64,000 nt of DNA, from positions 35,169-99,168 of the forward strand of contig DJUX01000014.1 in the NCBI GenBank assembly GCA_002440665.1. Direction: 5' to 3'. The DNA is from Dechloromonas sp. UBA6271. GTDB lineage: Bacteria; Pseudomonadota; Gammaproteobacteria; Burkholderiales; Rhodocyclaceae. Position numbers and translations under genes: made by a program. The notes under the pieces were generated by a model that saw nothing but the letters and a program-made list of their open reading frames with translations, made no database searches and was not told the DNA's origin. How positions within the stretch are numbered: position 1 is the stretch's first letter; each line of letters opens with the position of its first letter. Below, piece by piece: positions 42,203-50,928 of the stretch.

Positions 42203-43284
42203 CAGGCGCGCCTCCGTTGCCACGGCATTTGCACGACAGTACGCTTGTAAAACAGCAGCAGCAGCGGCAAAAGCATCAGCACATGCGGCACCCAGATACC
42301 GACCCAGAATGACATTTTGCCCTGTGCCACCCAAGCCTGGCTGACCGAGATCATGTTGCTGTAGATGGCATAGATGAGGATGGCGATCAGCATGTTGGCC
42401 GAACGCCCGGCCCGCGGATTGACGTAGGAAAGCGGGATCGCCATCAGTGCCAGGATGATCGCCGACACCGGCATCCCGATCCGCCACAGCAGCTCGCCAC
42501 GCGCCTGATGACTATGGTCGAGTACGAGTTCAGTGATCGGCAGACGATTGGGCGAGCGCTCGGTCGGCCTGGCCTCTCCATCCTGGGTCCGCACCTTGTA
42601 GCGCTCGAACTCCATGACCCTGAACTCCGGCGTGCCCGGTTCCACCTCATAGCGCCGTCCGTGCTCGAGAACCACGAAGCGGTCGCCGTTGGGCGCCACC
42701 TCCTGGTAGCCGGTATCGGACATTACGACGCCCAGTTTGCCTTCCTGCATCGACGCCACGAACACATTGCCGACGCGGCTGGCATCCTCGGCGATCGATT
42801 CGACAAAAAATACGCGCTGCCCGCGCTTGACTTCGCGGAACGCGCCGGGCGAAACCTGCGACACGTCGCTGCGTGCCGACAGGCGCTGTTTGTACTCGGC
42901 CGTGTTGTAATTCGCCCACGGGGAAAGAAACCCGGCCAGGACTGCAATCGCCAGAACGATCGGCAGCGCGAACCTGAGCACCGGGCGGATCCATGCCGTC
43001 AATGGCTGACCACAGGACAACCAGACCACCATTTCCGAATCACGGTAAGTACGGGAAAGGGTAAGCAGGATCGAGACGAAGAGCGTCAGGGACAGCAGGA
43101 TCGGCATGAAATTGAGCGCCGCAAAACCGAGCAGCGACGCCACCGCTTCGGGCGCGATGCGGCCGCCCGCTGCATCCTTGAGCAGGCGAATCAACTGCGT
43201 GGAGGCAAGGATGGCCAGCAGGGCAACACTGATGCCGGCGGCTGCCTGAGCGAACTCGCGCCGGGCGGCGCGCTCGAATATCAT
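42202..43284 (-). CDS. lptF: LPS export ABC transporter permease LptF
   Basis: Partner permease of LptG. MIFERAARREFAQAAAG begins the first membrane segment; a periplasmic domain (about 115-265) and the conserved AIPLSYVNPRAGRSANMLIA follow. 360 residues. Start ATG 43284. It is divergent from pepA, an arrangement widespread in proteobacteria. Confidence 0.94.
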   Translation of the reverse strand: MIFERAARREFAQAAAGISVALLAILASTQLIRLLKDAAGGRIAPEAVASLLGFAALNFMPILLSLTLFVSILLTLSRTYRDSEMVVWLSCGQPLTAWIRPVLRFALPIVLAIAVLAGFLSPWANYNTAEYKQRLSARSDVSQVSPGAFREVKRGQRVFFVESIAEDASRVGNVFVASMQEGKLGVVMSDTGYQEVAPNGDRFVVLEHGRRYEVEPGTPEFRVMEFERYKVRTQDGEARPTERSPNRLPITELVLDHSHQARGELLWRIGMPVSAIILALMAIPLSYVNPRAGRSANMLIAILIYAIYSNMISVSQAWVAQGKMSFWVGIWVPHVLMLLPLLLLFYKRTVVQMPWQRRRA

Positions 43285-43355
43285 GCTTTGACGAAACCGA
43301 AAAAATGCGTGGATAATCCCACGGATACTGATATTTCCATGAACTGGAGCAGCCT

Positions 43356-44852
43356 GTGGAATTTAGCATAAAAAGCGGTAGCCCGGAAAAACAGCGTAGC
43401 GCCTGCGTCGTGGTCGGGGTGTTCGACTCACGCAAACTCACTCTCCCCGCCGAGTTGCTGGACAAGGCGGCCAACGGCTACATTTCCGACATCGTTCGCC
43501 GCGGCGACATGGAAGGCAAAGCCGGTACCACCCTGTTGCTGCACAACGTCCCGGGAACCCTCTGCGACCGCATACTGCTGGTCGGCCTGGGCAAGGAGAA
43601 GGAGTTCCACGAAAAGGAATTCGGCAGCGCCATCCGCACTGCCGTCAAGACACTCAACGAAACCGGCGCCTTCGATGCCTCGATTTTCCTTACCGAACTG
43701 CCGGTAAAGAAACGCAGCGTCGCCTGGCGGGTCCGCCAGAGCGCGATGATCGCCAAGGACGCCACCTACAAGTTCGATCAGTTCAAGAGCAAGAAGGACG
43801 AAATCCGCCGCCCGCTGCGCAAACTGACATTCGGCATCGAACGGCGCAACGAACTGGCGCAGGCCGAAGAAGCGCTGGCGCAAGGCATCGCCATCGCCGA
43901 GGGCATGGCGCTGGCGCGCAATCTTGGCAACCTGCCGCCCAACATCTGCCACCCGACCCATGTCGCCGAGCAGGCGCAGGCCATGGCCAATGAATTCAAG
44001 CTGGAGTGCGAGATTCTCGAGCGCGCCGACATGGAAAAGCTCGGCATGCGCTCCCTGCTCTCGGTCGCCCAGGGCTCGCACCAACCGCCCAAGCTCATCG
44101 TCCTCAGCCACAAGGGCGGCAAGGCCAGCGAGAAACCCATCGTGCTGGTCGGCAAGGGCGTCACCTTCGACACCGGTGGCATCTCGCTGAAATCGGCCCC
44201 GGACATGGACGAAATGAAGTACGACATGTGCGGCGCTGCCGGCGTGCTGGGCACGATGCACGCCGTGGCGCGCATGAAGCTGCCGATCAATCTGACGGTG
44301 ATCGTCCCGGCCACCGAAAACATGCCCGGCGGCGGCGCCACCCGGCCGGGCGACATCGTCACCTCGATGTCCGGCCAGACCATCGAGATTCTTAACACCG
44401 ATGCCGAAGGCCGTCTGATCCTCTGCGACGCGCTGACCTATGCCGAGCGCTTCGAGCCAGACACCGTCATCGACGTCGCCACGCTCACCGGCGCCTGCGT
44501 CGTTGCACTGGGCAGCGTCGCCAGCGGGCTGTTCGCCAACAAGGATTCCCTCGCCCACGAGTTGCTCGAAGCTGGCAACGAAGCACACGACCGCGCCTGG
44601 CATATGCCGCTGTGGGACGATTACCAGGAGTTGCTGAAGAGCCCGTTCGCCGACATGGGCAATATCGGCGGGCGCTGGGGCGGCGCCATCACCGCCGCGT
44701 GCTTCCTGTCGCGCTTCACGAAAAAATTCAAGTGGGCGCACCTCGATGTCGCCGGCACCGCCTACAAATCGGGGGCCGACAAGGGTGCTACCGGCCGCCC
44801 GGTTCCCCTCCTCGCCCACTACCTGCTTCAGCGCGCCGGCAAGCTCAATTGA
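43356..44852 (+). CDS. pepA: Leucyl aminopeptidase (M17)
   Basis: Hexameric manganese/zinc aminopeptidase; in some bacteria it also binds DNA. The catalytic C-terminal domain has GKGVTFDTGGISLKSA and the M17 signature NTDAEGRLIL. 498 residues. Start GTG 43356 follows GGAG at 43345-43348. The stop overlaps the holC TTG start. Confidence 0.96.
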   Translation: MEFSIKSGSPEKQRSACVVVGVFDSRKLTLPAELLDKAANGYISDIVRRGDMEGKAGTTLLLHNVPGTLCDRILLVGLGKEKEFHEKEFGSAIRTAVKTLNETGAFDASIFLTELPVKKRSVAWRVRQSAMIAKDATYKFDQFKSKKDEIRRPLRKLTFGIERRNELAQAEEALAQGIAIAEGMALARNLGNLPPNICHPTHVAEQAQAMANEFKLECEILERADMEKLGMRSLLSVAQGSHQPPKLIVLSHKGGKASEKPIVLVGKGVTFDTGGISLKSAPDMDEMKYDMCGAAGVLGTMHAVARMKLPINLTVIVPATENMPGGGATRPGDIVTSMSGQTIEILNTDAEGRLILCDALTYAERFEPDTVIDVATLTGACVVALGSVASGLFANKDSLAHELLEAGNEAHDRAWHMPLWDDYQELLKSPFADMGNIGGRWGGAITAACFLSRFTKKFKWAHLDVAGTAYKSGADKGATGRPVPLLAHYLLQRAGKLN

Positions 44853-45271
44853 CCCAGGTTTTTTTCTACCACGGCGCATCGGACAGGATCGCCGCCGCCT
44901 GTGCCCTGCTCGGCGGGGCTTACGCGAAAAAGAAGGCGATGCTGGTTTTCGCGCCCGAAAAGGAGGTCGCCGACAGCGTCGACCGCAGTCTGTGGACACA
45001 ATCGGCGCTCGGCTTCATCCCGCATTGCCGGGCCGATTCGCCGCTTGCCGCCGAAACGCCGATCCTGATCACCGACAATCTTGACCAGTTACCGCAGGAC
45101 GAGCGACTGATGAACCTGAGCCAGGTTGTCCCGCCGGGTTTTTCGCGCTTCCAGAGCCTGATCGAAGTCGTCGGCCGTGATGAAGCGGAGCGCAATAGCG
45201 CCCGCGAACGTGTCAAGTTCTACAAGGACCGCGGCTACGAGGTGCGTTACTTCGACCTCGGCGAGCGTTAG
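44849..45271 (+). CDS. holC: DNA polymerase III chi subunit
   Basis: Clamp-loader accessory protein that links the replisome to single-strand binding protein. TQVFFYHGASDRIAAACAL and DERLMNLSQVVPPGFSRF match the family, as does the C-terminal YKDRGYEVRYFDL. 140 residues. Start is TTG 44849, overlapping the pepA stop as TTGA; pepA-holC-valS order is conserved. Confidence 0.93.
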   Translation: MTQVFFYHGASDRIAAACALLGGAYAKKKAMLVFAPEKEVADSVDRSLWTQSALGFIPHCRADSPLAAETPILITDNLDQLPQDERLMNLSQVVPPGFSRFQSLIEVVGRDEAERNSARERVKFYKDRGYEVRYFDLGER

Positions 45272-45282
45272 GAACGCTCCTA

Positions 45283-45684
45283 ATGGACAGCCCCATTCTC
45301 GCCCGCGCCGATGCCCTGATGAAACGGCGACGCCAGAGTAACGTCGAAGTCGACGATGTGCCGCTCCTGACCGACGCCATCAGTCCGGATGACGACATTC
45401 CGTTGCTGCTCGATGTCGTGCCCCCGGTGCCGCTTGCGGAAATTGCCCCGGCAATTGAGCCAGAAGTCGAAACCGTCACGGAATCCGCAACGATAAGCGA
45501 ACCGATACCGGAACCCGCCACCGACCTCGCTCTCGAGGGAGAAATGCTCGACATCGTCGCCCATGAATTGGCACGGCGGGTCCACGAACGGCTGGCAGCC
45601 GAACTCCCCGCCATCATCGAAACCACCATTCGCGACTTCCTGGCCGAACCCGACATCCTGGCGCTGATCCAGCCGCGCGACTGA
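45283..45684 (+). CDS. DUF2486-like acidic protein
   Basis: Protein of 133 residues between holC and valS, where betaproteobacteria often carry a DUF2486 gene. The N terminus PILARADALMKRRR and VDDVPLLTDAI fits that family. A Pro/Glu/Thr-rich acidic middle is followed by a C-terminal amphipathic helix (LARRVHERLAAELPAIIET). Function unknown; probably cytoplasmic. Confidence 0.7.
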   Translation: MDSPILARADALMKRRRQSNVEVDDVPLLTDAISPDDDIPLLLDVVPPVPLAEIAPAIEPEVETVTESATISEPIPEPATDLALEGEMLDIVAHELARRVHERLAAELPAIIETTIRDFLAEPDILALIQPRD

Positions 45685-45749
45685 GATCGCCGCGAAGCCG
45701 GGGCGGCGCTCCGGTATAATTTTGGGTTTTCCCCTTTTCCGCCAAGCCC

Positions 45750-48578
45750 ATGGAACTCGCCAAAGCCTTCGAACCAGCTGATATTGAACGCCGCTGGTAT
45801 CCCGAGTGGGAAGCCAAAAATCGCTTCGCTGCCGGGGTCGACCGCAGCAAACAGGACAATTTCTGCATCCTGCTGCCGCCGCCCAATGTGACCGGCACGC
45901 TGCACATGGGCCATGGCTTCAACCAGACGATCATGGACGCGCTGACCCGTTACTACCGGATGCGCGGCCACAATACGCTGTGGCAGCCGGGCACCGACCA
46001 CGCCGGCATTGCAACGCAGATCGTCGTCGAGCGCCAGCTGGACGCCCAGGGCATTTCGCGCCACGACCTCGGCCGCGAGAAGTTCCTCGAAAAAGTCTGG
46101 GAATGGAAGGAATACTCCGGCAACACCATCACCAAGCAGATGCGCCGCATGGGCACCAGCCCGGACTGGAAGCGCGAGCGCTTCACGATGGATGCCGGCC
46201 TCAACAAGGTCGTCACCGAAACCTTCGTCCGCCTGTTCAAGGAAGGCCTGATCTATCGCGGCAAGCGCCTGGTGAACTGGGACCCGAAGCTGCACACCGC
46301 CGTTTCCGACCTCGAAGTCGTCCAGGAGGAAGAAGACGGCTTCATGTGGCATATCCGCTATCCGCTGGCCGATGGCTCGGATAGCCTGGTCGTCGCCACG
46401 ACGCGTCCGGAAACGATGCTCGGCGACACCGCCGTGATGCTCCATCCGGAAGATGAGCGCTACAAGCACATGATCGGCAAGATGGTGAAGTTGCCGCTGA
46501 CCAATCGCGAAATCCCGATCATCGCCGACAGCTATGTCGATCTCGAATTCGGCACCGGCTGCGTCAAAGTCACGCCGGCGCATGACTTCAACGACTACGC
46601 GGTGGGACAACGTCACGGCCTGCCGATGATCTCGATCCTGACGCTGGACGCCAAGATCAACGACGCCGCGCCGGAAAAATACCGCGGCCTCGACCGCTTC
46701 GATGCCCGCAAGGCCGTCGTCGCCGATCTCGAAGCCCTCGGCATCCTCGAAAAGACCGACAAGCACAAACTCAAGGTGCCGCGCGGCGACCGGACCAATG
46801 TCGTCATCGAACCGATGCTCACCGACCAGTGGTTCGTCGCGATGAGCAAGCCGGGTGATGACGGCAAGTCGATCACCGAGAAGGCGCTCGACGTCGTGCA
46901 TTCCGGCGAAATCAAGTTCTATCCGGAAAACTGGGTAAACACCTACAACCAGTGGCTCAACAACATCCAGGACTGGTGCATTTCCCGCCAGCTGTGGTGG
47001 GGTCACCAGATTCCGGCGTGGTATGGCGACGACGGTCAGGTTTTCGTTGCCCACAGCGAAGCTGAAGCCAAGGCCGAAGCCGCCAAGGCAGGCTATACCG
47101 GCGCGCTGAGCCGCGACGAGGATGTCCTCGATACCTGGTTCTCGTCCGCCCTGTGGCCGTTCTCGACGCTGGACTGGACGGGCGACGAAGCGATCGACGC
47201 GGCCAACCCGATTTTGCAGCAATATTTGCCGTCGACCGTACTGGTCACCGGTTTCGACATCATCTTCTTCTGGGTCGCCCGCATGGTCATGATGACCAAG
47301 CAGATCACCGGCCAGATCCCGTTCAAGCACGTCTATGTGCATGGCCTGATCCGCGACGGCGAAGGCCAGAAGATGTCGAAATCGAAGGGCAATGTGCTCG
47401 ACCCGATCGACCTGATTGACGGCATCGGCCTCGAGGCGCTGATCGAGAAGCGCACGACCGGCCTGATGAACCCGAAGCAAGCCGAGAGCATCGCCAAGAA
47501 GACGAAGAAGGAGTTCCCGGAAGGCATCGCCTCCTTCGGCACCGACGCCCTGCGCTTCACCTTCGCCAGCCTGGCTTCGCCGGGCCGCGACATCAAGTTC
47601 GACCTGAATCGCTGCGACGGTTACCGCAATTTCTGCAACAAGCTGTGGAACGCCACGCGCTTCGTGTTGATGAACGTCGAAGGCCATGACCTGGCCCTCG
47701 AACACCAGCAGAACGGCCCGGCCTGCGGCGGTTCCGCCCCGCTCGAATTCAGCTTCGCCGACCGCTGGATCGTCAGCCAGCTGCAACGCGTCGAGCAGGA
47801 AGTCGAGCAGCATTTCACCGACTACCGTTTCGATCTGGTCGCCCAGGCCATCTACAAGTTCATCTGGGACGAGTTCTGCGACTGGTACCTCGAAATCGCC
47901 AAGGTCGAGATCCAGACCGGAAACGGCGCCCAGCAGCGCGGCGCCCGCCGGACGCTGGTGCGCACGCTGGAAGCCGTGCTGCGCCTGGCCCATCCGCTGA
48001 TCCCGTTCATCACCGAAGAACTGTGGCAGACCGTCGCCCCGATCGCCGGCCGCAAGACGCACGACTCGATCATGCTCGCCGCCTACCCGCGCGCCGAGGA
48101 GTACAAGCTTGACCCCGCTTCGGAAGCCAAGGTCGAGCGCCTCAAGGCCCTGGCCTATGCCTGCCGCAATCTGCGCGGCGAGATGAACGTCTCGCCCGCC
48201 CTGCGCATGCCGCTGCTGGTGGCCGGTGGCGGCGCCGACATGGCCGAGTTCGCCGCGATCCTGCAGGCGCTCGGCAAGCTGTCCGAGGTACAGATCGTCG
48301 ACGACATGCCGGCCGATGCCATGGCACCGGTCGCCGTGGTCGGCGAAACCCGGATGATGCTGAAGGTGGAAATCGACCTTGCCGCCGAGCGTGTGCGTCT
48401 GGCCAAGGAAATCGAAAAGATCGAAAAGCAGATTGCCATTGCACAGAACAAGCTGGGCAACGAGGCCTTCGTGGCCCGCGCCCCGGCGGCCGTGATCGAT
48501 CAGGAAAAGCAGCGCCTCGCCGACTTCTCGGCGACACTGGAAAAACTCAGACCCCAGCTCGAAAAGCTGGGTACCTAA
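45750..48578 (+). CDS. valS: Valyl-tRNA synthetase
   Basis: Class I synthetase charging tRNA-Val. HIGH appears as NVTGTLHMGHGF, KMSKS as GQKMSKSKGN, and the CP1 editing domain lies between. The C-terminal coiled-coil arm (LAKEIEKIEKQIAIAQNKLG) that grips tRNA is present. 942 residues. Confidence 0.98.
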   Translation: MELAKAFEPADIERRWYPEWEAKNRFAAGVDRSKQDNFCILLPPPNVTGTLHMGHGFNQTIMDALTRYYRMRGHNTLWQPGTDHAGIATQIVVERQLDAQGISRHDLGREKFLEKVWEWKEYSGNTITKQMRRMGTSPDWKRERFTMDAGLNKVVTETFVRLFKEGLIYRGKRLVNWDPKLHTAVSDLEVVQEEEDGFMWHIRYPLADGSDSLVVATTRPETMLGDTAVMLHPEDERYKHMIGKMVKLPLTNREIPIIADSYVDLEFGTGCVKVTPAHDFNDYAVGQRHGLPMISILTLDAKINDAAPEKYRGLDRFDARKAVVADLEALGILEKTDKHKLKVPRGDRTNVVIEPMLTDQWFVAMSKPGDDGKSITEKALDVVHSGEIKFYPENWVNTYNQWLNNIQDWCISRQLWWGHQIPAWYGDDGQVFVAHSEAEAKAEAAKAGYTGALSRDEDVLDTWFSSALWPFSTLDWTGDEAIDAANPILQQYLPSTVLVTGFDIIFFWVARMVMMTKQITGQIPFKHVYVHGLIRDGEGQKMSKSKGNVLDPIDLIDGIGLEALIEKRTTGLMNPKQAESIAKKTKKEFPEGIASFGTDALRFTFASLASPGRDIKFDLNRCDGYRNFCNKLWNATRFVLMNVEGHDLALEHQQNGPACGGSAPLEFSFADRWIVSQLQRVEQEVEQHFTDYRFDLVAQAIYKFIWDEFCDWYLEIAKVEIQTGNGAQQRGARRTLVRTLEAVLRLAHPLIPFITEELWQTVAPIAGRKTHDSIMLAAYPRAEEYKLDPASEAKVERLKALAYACRNLRGEMNVSPALRMPLLVAGGGADMAEFAAILQALGKLSEVQIVDDMPADAMAPVAVVGETRMMLKVEIDLAAERVRLAKEIEKIEKQIAIAQNKLGNEAFVARAPAAVIDQEKQRLADFSATLEKLRPQLEKLGT

Positions 48579-48587
48579 AGGAAAAGC

Positions 48588-49067
48588 ATGTCCCAAGACA
48601 AACGTGGTTTTTTTGCCCAGGTCTTTCTGGCCCTGATGATCTTCTGCGGCCTGGTCTGGATCTGGACGGTCGCTTTCATCGTCGGCTGGCCTTGGGAAAA
48701 GAGCGGCGACTGGCAACCTGAATTCCGCGTCGTAGCCGTCTGTGGCGACAAGGGCGACTTCTGCGGCATTCCCTATGGCGAGTTGGAAGACGCCAGGGCC
48801 AAGGGCCTCTTCAAGACCCTGGACCTGCCCGGCGATGCCGGCGAGGTCATGGAAGAGCGCGGCTGGCTGCAATGGAAGCGGGTCAATGGCCTGATCGAGG
48901 CGAAGGCCTCGTCCTGGCACTTCCAGACCACCATCCGCTACAAGCTGGAAGACGGCAAGCCGGTGCTGGTCGAATACCAGGACGTCAGCGCCAGGGCCTT
49001 CTATTTCGGCATCGCCGCCGCGCTGCTCTCGCTGCTCGGCATCTACTTCCGCAAGTTCCGCCGTTGA
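48588..49067 (+). CDS. Small membrane protein of unknown function
   Basis: Protein of 159 residues with one hydrophobic segment near the N terminus (VFLALMIFCGLVWIWTVAF) and one near the C terminus (AFYFGIAAALLSLLGIYF), leaving about 100 residues between them, probably in the periplasm, with two cysteines (VCGDKGDFCG). I do not recognise the family. A ribosome site GGAAAAG precedes the ATG. It follows valS by 9 nt and may be cotranscribed. Confidence 0.7.
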   Translation: MSQDKRGFFAQVFLALMIFCGLVWIWTVAFIVGWPWEKSGDWQPEFRVVAVCGDKGDFCGIPYGELEDARAKGLFKTLDLPGDAGEVMEERGWLQWKRVNGLIEAKASSWHFQTTIRYKLEDGKPVLVEYQDVSARAFYFGIAAALLSLLGIYFRKFRR

Positions 49068-49068
49068 C

Positions 49069-49108
49069 TGTTGTGGTCGACGGCCTGAAACGGGTTATTT
49101 TCAGGCCG
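49069..49108 (+). repeat. Post-stop repeat element, copy A, with terminator hairpin
   Basis: One base after the stop of the membrane-protein gene is TGTTGTGGTCGACG (49069-49082). It overlaps a 10-bp stem CGGCCTGAAA (49081-49090) with TTTCAGGCCG (49099-49108). There is no long T-run after it. The pattern recurs at 50891 and, more loosely, at 27842. Confidence 0.65.
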
Positions 49109-49165
49109 GTGGAACGCTCGTCCGCCGTTATGATCGGATAACACTCCAGATCATTCCGCCCCCAG

Positions 49166-50887
49166 ATGCCCCATAACCTCAGCCTCATCACCACCATCGC
49201 CGCCGCCTTCGGGCTGGCGCTGATCTTCGGCTTCCTGGCGGCCCGCCTGCGCATGCCACCGCTGGTCGGCTATCTGCTGGCCGGCGTCCTGATCGGCCCG
49301 AGCACGCCGGGCTTCGTCGCCGACGTCGATCTGGCCGGGCAGCTGGCCGAAATCGGCGTCATGCTGCTGATGTTCGGCGTCGGCCTGCACTTTTCACTGG
49401 ACGACCTGCTGGCGGTCAAGCGCATCGCCATTCCCGGCGCCATCGTGCAGATTGCCGTCGCCACCGCCATGGGCATGGGCGTCGCCACCTACTGGGGCTG
49501 GGCGCCCGGCGCCGCCCTGATCTTCGGCCTTGCCCTGTCGGTCGCCAGCACCGTCGTCCTGCTGCGCGCCCTGGAAGCGCGCGGCGTGCTCGATTCGATC
49601 AACGGGCGCATCGCCGTCGGCTGGCTGGTGGTCGAGGATCTGGTCATGGTCCTCGTTCTCGTCCTGCTGCCGCCGCTGGCCGGCCTTCTCGGTGGCCAGC
49701 CGGCAGGATTGGCCGCCGCCGCCCAGCAGGGCATCTGGATGACGCTGGGCATCACCTTCGCCAAGATCGCCGCCTTCATCGCCCTGATGCTGGTCGTCGG
49801 CGGCCGCCTGCTGCCGCGCCTGCTCTGGCTGGTGGCGCGCACCGGCTCACGCGAACTGTTCACGCTGTGCGTCATCGCCGCCGCGCTCGGCGTCGCCTAC
49901 GGTTCCGCTCATCTGTTCGGCGTTTCCTTCGCGCTCGGCGCCTTCTTCGCCGGCATGACCATCCGCGGATCGGAATTCAGCCATCGTGCCGCCGAGGAGT
50001 CGCTGCCGCTGCGCGATGCCTTCGCAGTCCTCTTCTTCGTTTCGGTCGGCATGCTGTTCGATCCGCAGGTCCTGGTCGACGAGCCGCTCCGGGTGCTGGC
50101 CGTCACCGCCATCATCCTGCTCGGCAAGACGATCGCCGCCGTCGCCCTCGTCCTCGCCTTCCGCTATCCGCTCAACACCGCGCTGACGGTCGGCGCCAGC
50201 CTGGCCCAGATCGGCGAATTTTCGTTCATCCTGGTCAGCCTCGGCCTCTCGCTCGGCCTGCTGCCGGCGGAGGGAAGCAGCCTGGTCGTGGCCGGGGCGC
50301 TGATTTCGATCGCCTGCAACGCGCTGATCTTCGCTGCCATCAACCCTCTCCAGACCTGGCTGCGCACCCACTCGGCGCTCGCCCGTCGCCTCGAACACGG
50401 TGCCGATCCGTTGGCCGAGCTGCCGATGAGCACCGATCAGGCGCACCTGACCGGCCAGGTCGTACTGGTCGGCTATGGCCGCGTCGGCCAGCGCATCGCC
50501 GCCCTGCTCGCCGCCAAGGGCGTCAGCCATGTCGTCGTCGAACAGAACCGCGAGCAGGTCGAGAAGCTGCGCGCCAACAACATCCTGGCCGTCAGCGGCG
50601 ATGCCACCGAGCCGTCCGTGCTGATCCAGGCCCACATCGCCCGCGCCGGTATGCTGGTGATCGCCACGCCGGACGCCTTCGACGCGCGCAAGATGCTGGA
50701 AATCGCCCGCACCTTGAACCCGGCGATCGAGACGGTGCTGCGTACGCACAGTGAAGAAGAGGCCGAACTGCTGCAACGCGAGGAGGCCGGTGCCGTGTTC
50801 ATGGGCAAACACGAACTGGCGCGCGGCATGGCGCAGCATGTCCTGGGGCGCATGGGGCTGGCCGGCGAACATCCGGCAAAACACTAA
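49166..50887 (+). CDS. ybaL: CPA2-family cation:proton antiporter, YbaL type
   Basis: Inner-membrane antiporter of 573 residues. About 12 hydrophobic segments (from AAAFGLALIFGFLAARLRM) precede a cytoplasmic TrkA-N domain starting VVLVGYGRVGQRIAALLAA, which binds NAD(H) or a nucleotide and gates transport. FALGAFFAGMTIRGSEFSHR is typical of the YbaL branch. A glutathione-dependent KefB/KefC role is less likely. The ion is inferred to be K+ or Na+. It is followed by repeat copy B. Confidence 0.88.
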   Translation: MPHNLSLITTIAAAFGLALIFGFLAARLRMPPLVGYLLAGVLIGPSTPGFVADVDLAGQLAEIGVMLLMFGVGLHFSLDDLLAVKRIAIPGAIVQIAVATAMGMGVATYWGWAPGAALIFGLALSVASTVVLLRALEARGVLDSINGRIAVGWLVVEDLVMVLVLVLLPPLAGLLGGQPAGLAAAAQQGIWMTLGITFAKIAAFIALMLVVGGRLLPRLLWLVARTGSRELFTLCVIAAALGVAYGSAHLFGVSFALGAFFAGMTIRGSEFSHRAAEESLPLRDAFAVLFFVSVGMLFDPQVLVDEPLRVLAVTAIILLGKTIAAVALVLAFRYPLNTALTVGASLAQIGEFSFILVSLGLSLGLLPAEGSSLVVAGALISIACNALIFAAINPLQTWLRTHSALARRLEHGADPLAELPMSTDQAHLTGQVVLVGYGRVGQRIAALLAAKGVSHVVVEQNREQVEKLRANNILAVSGDATEPSVLIQAHIARAGMLVIATPDAFDARKMLEIARTLNPAIETVLRTHSEEEAELLQREEAGAVFMGKHELARGMAQHVLGRMGLAGEHPAKH

Positions 50888-50890
50888 GCC

Positions 50891-50928
50891 TGTTGCGGTC
50901 GACGCCTGAAAAAGGTCTATTTTCAGGC
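50891..50928 (+). repeat. Post-stop repeat element, copy B, with terminator hairpin
   Basis: Three bases after the ybaL stop is TGTTGCGGTCGACG (50891-50904), sharing a base with the stem GCCTGAAAA (50904-50912) / TTTTCAGGC (50920-50928). The layout is nearly identical to copy A at 49069. The hairpin also lies between ybaL and the convergent pabB gene. Confidence 0.65.

Noticed and set aside
45213..48920. A 1235-codon open frame antisense to valS
   Set aside because: Long antisense frames are expected over GC-rich genes; valS is unmistakable and the antisense translation has no recognisable domain.
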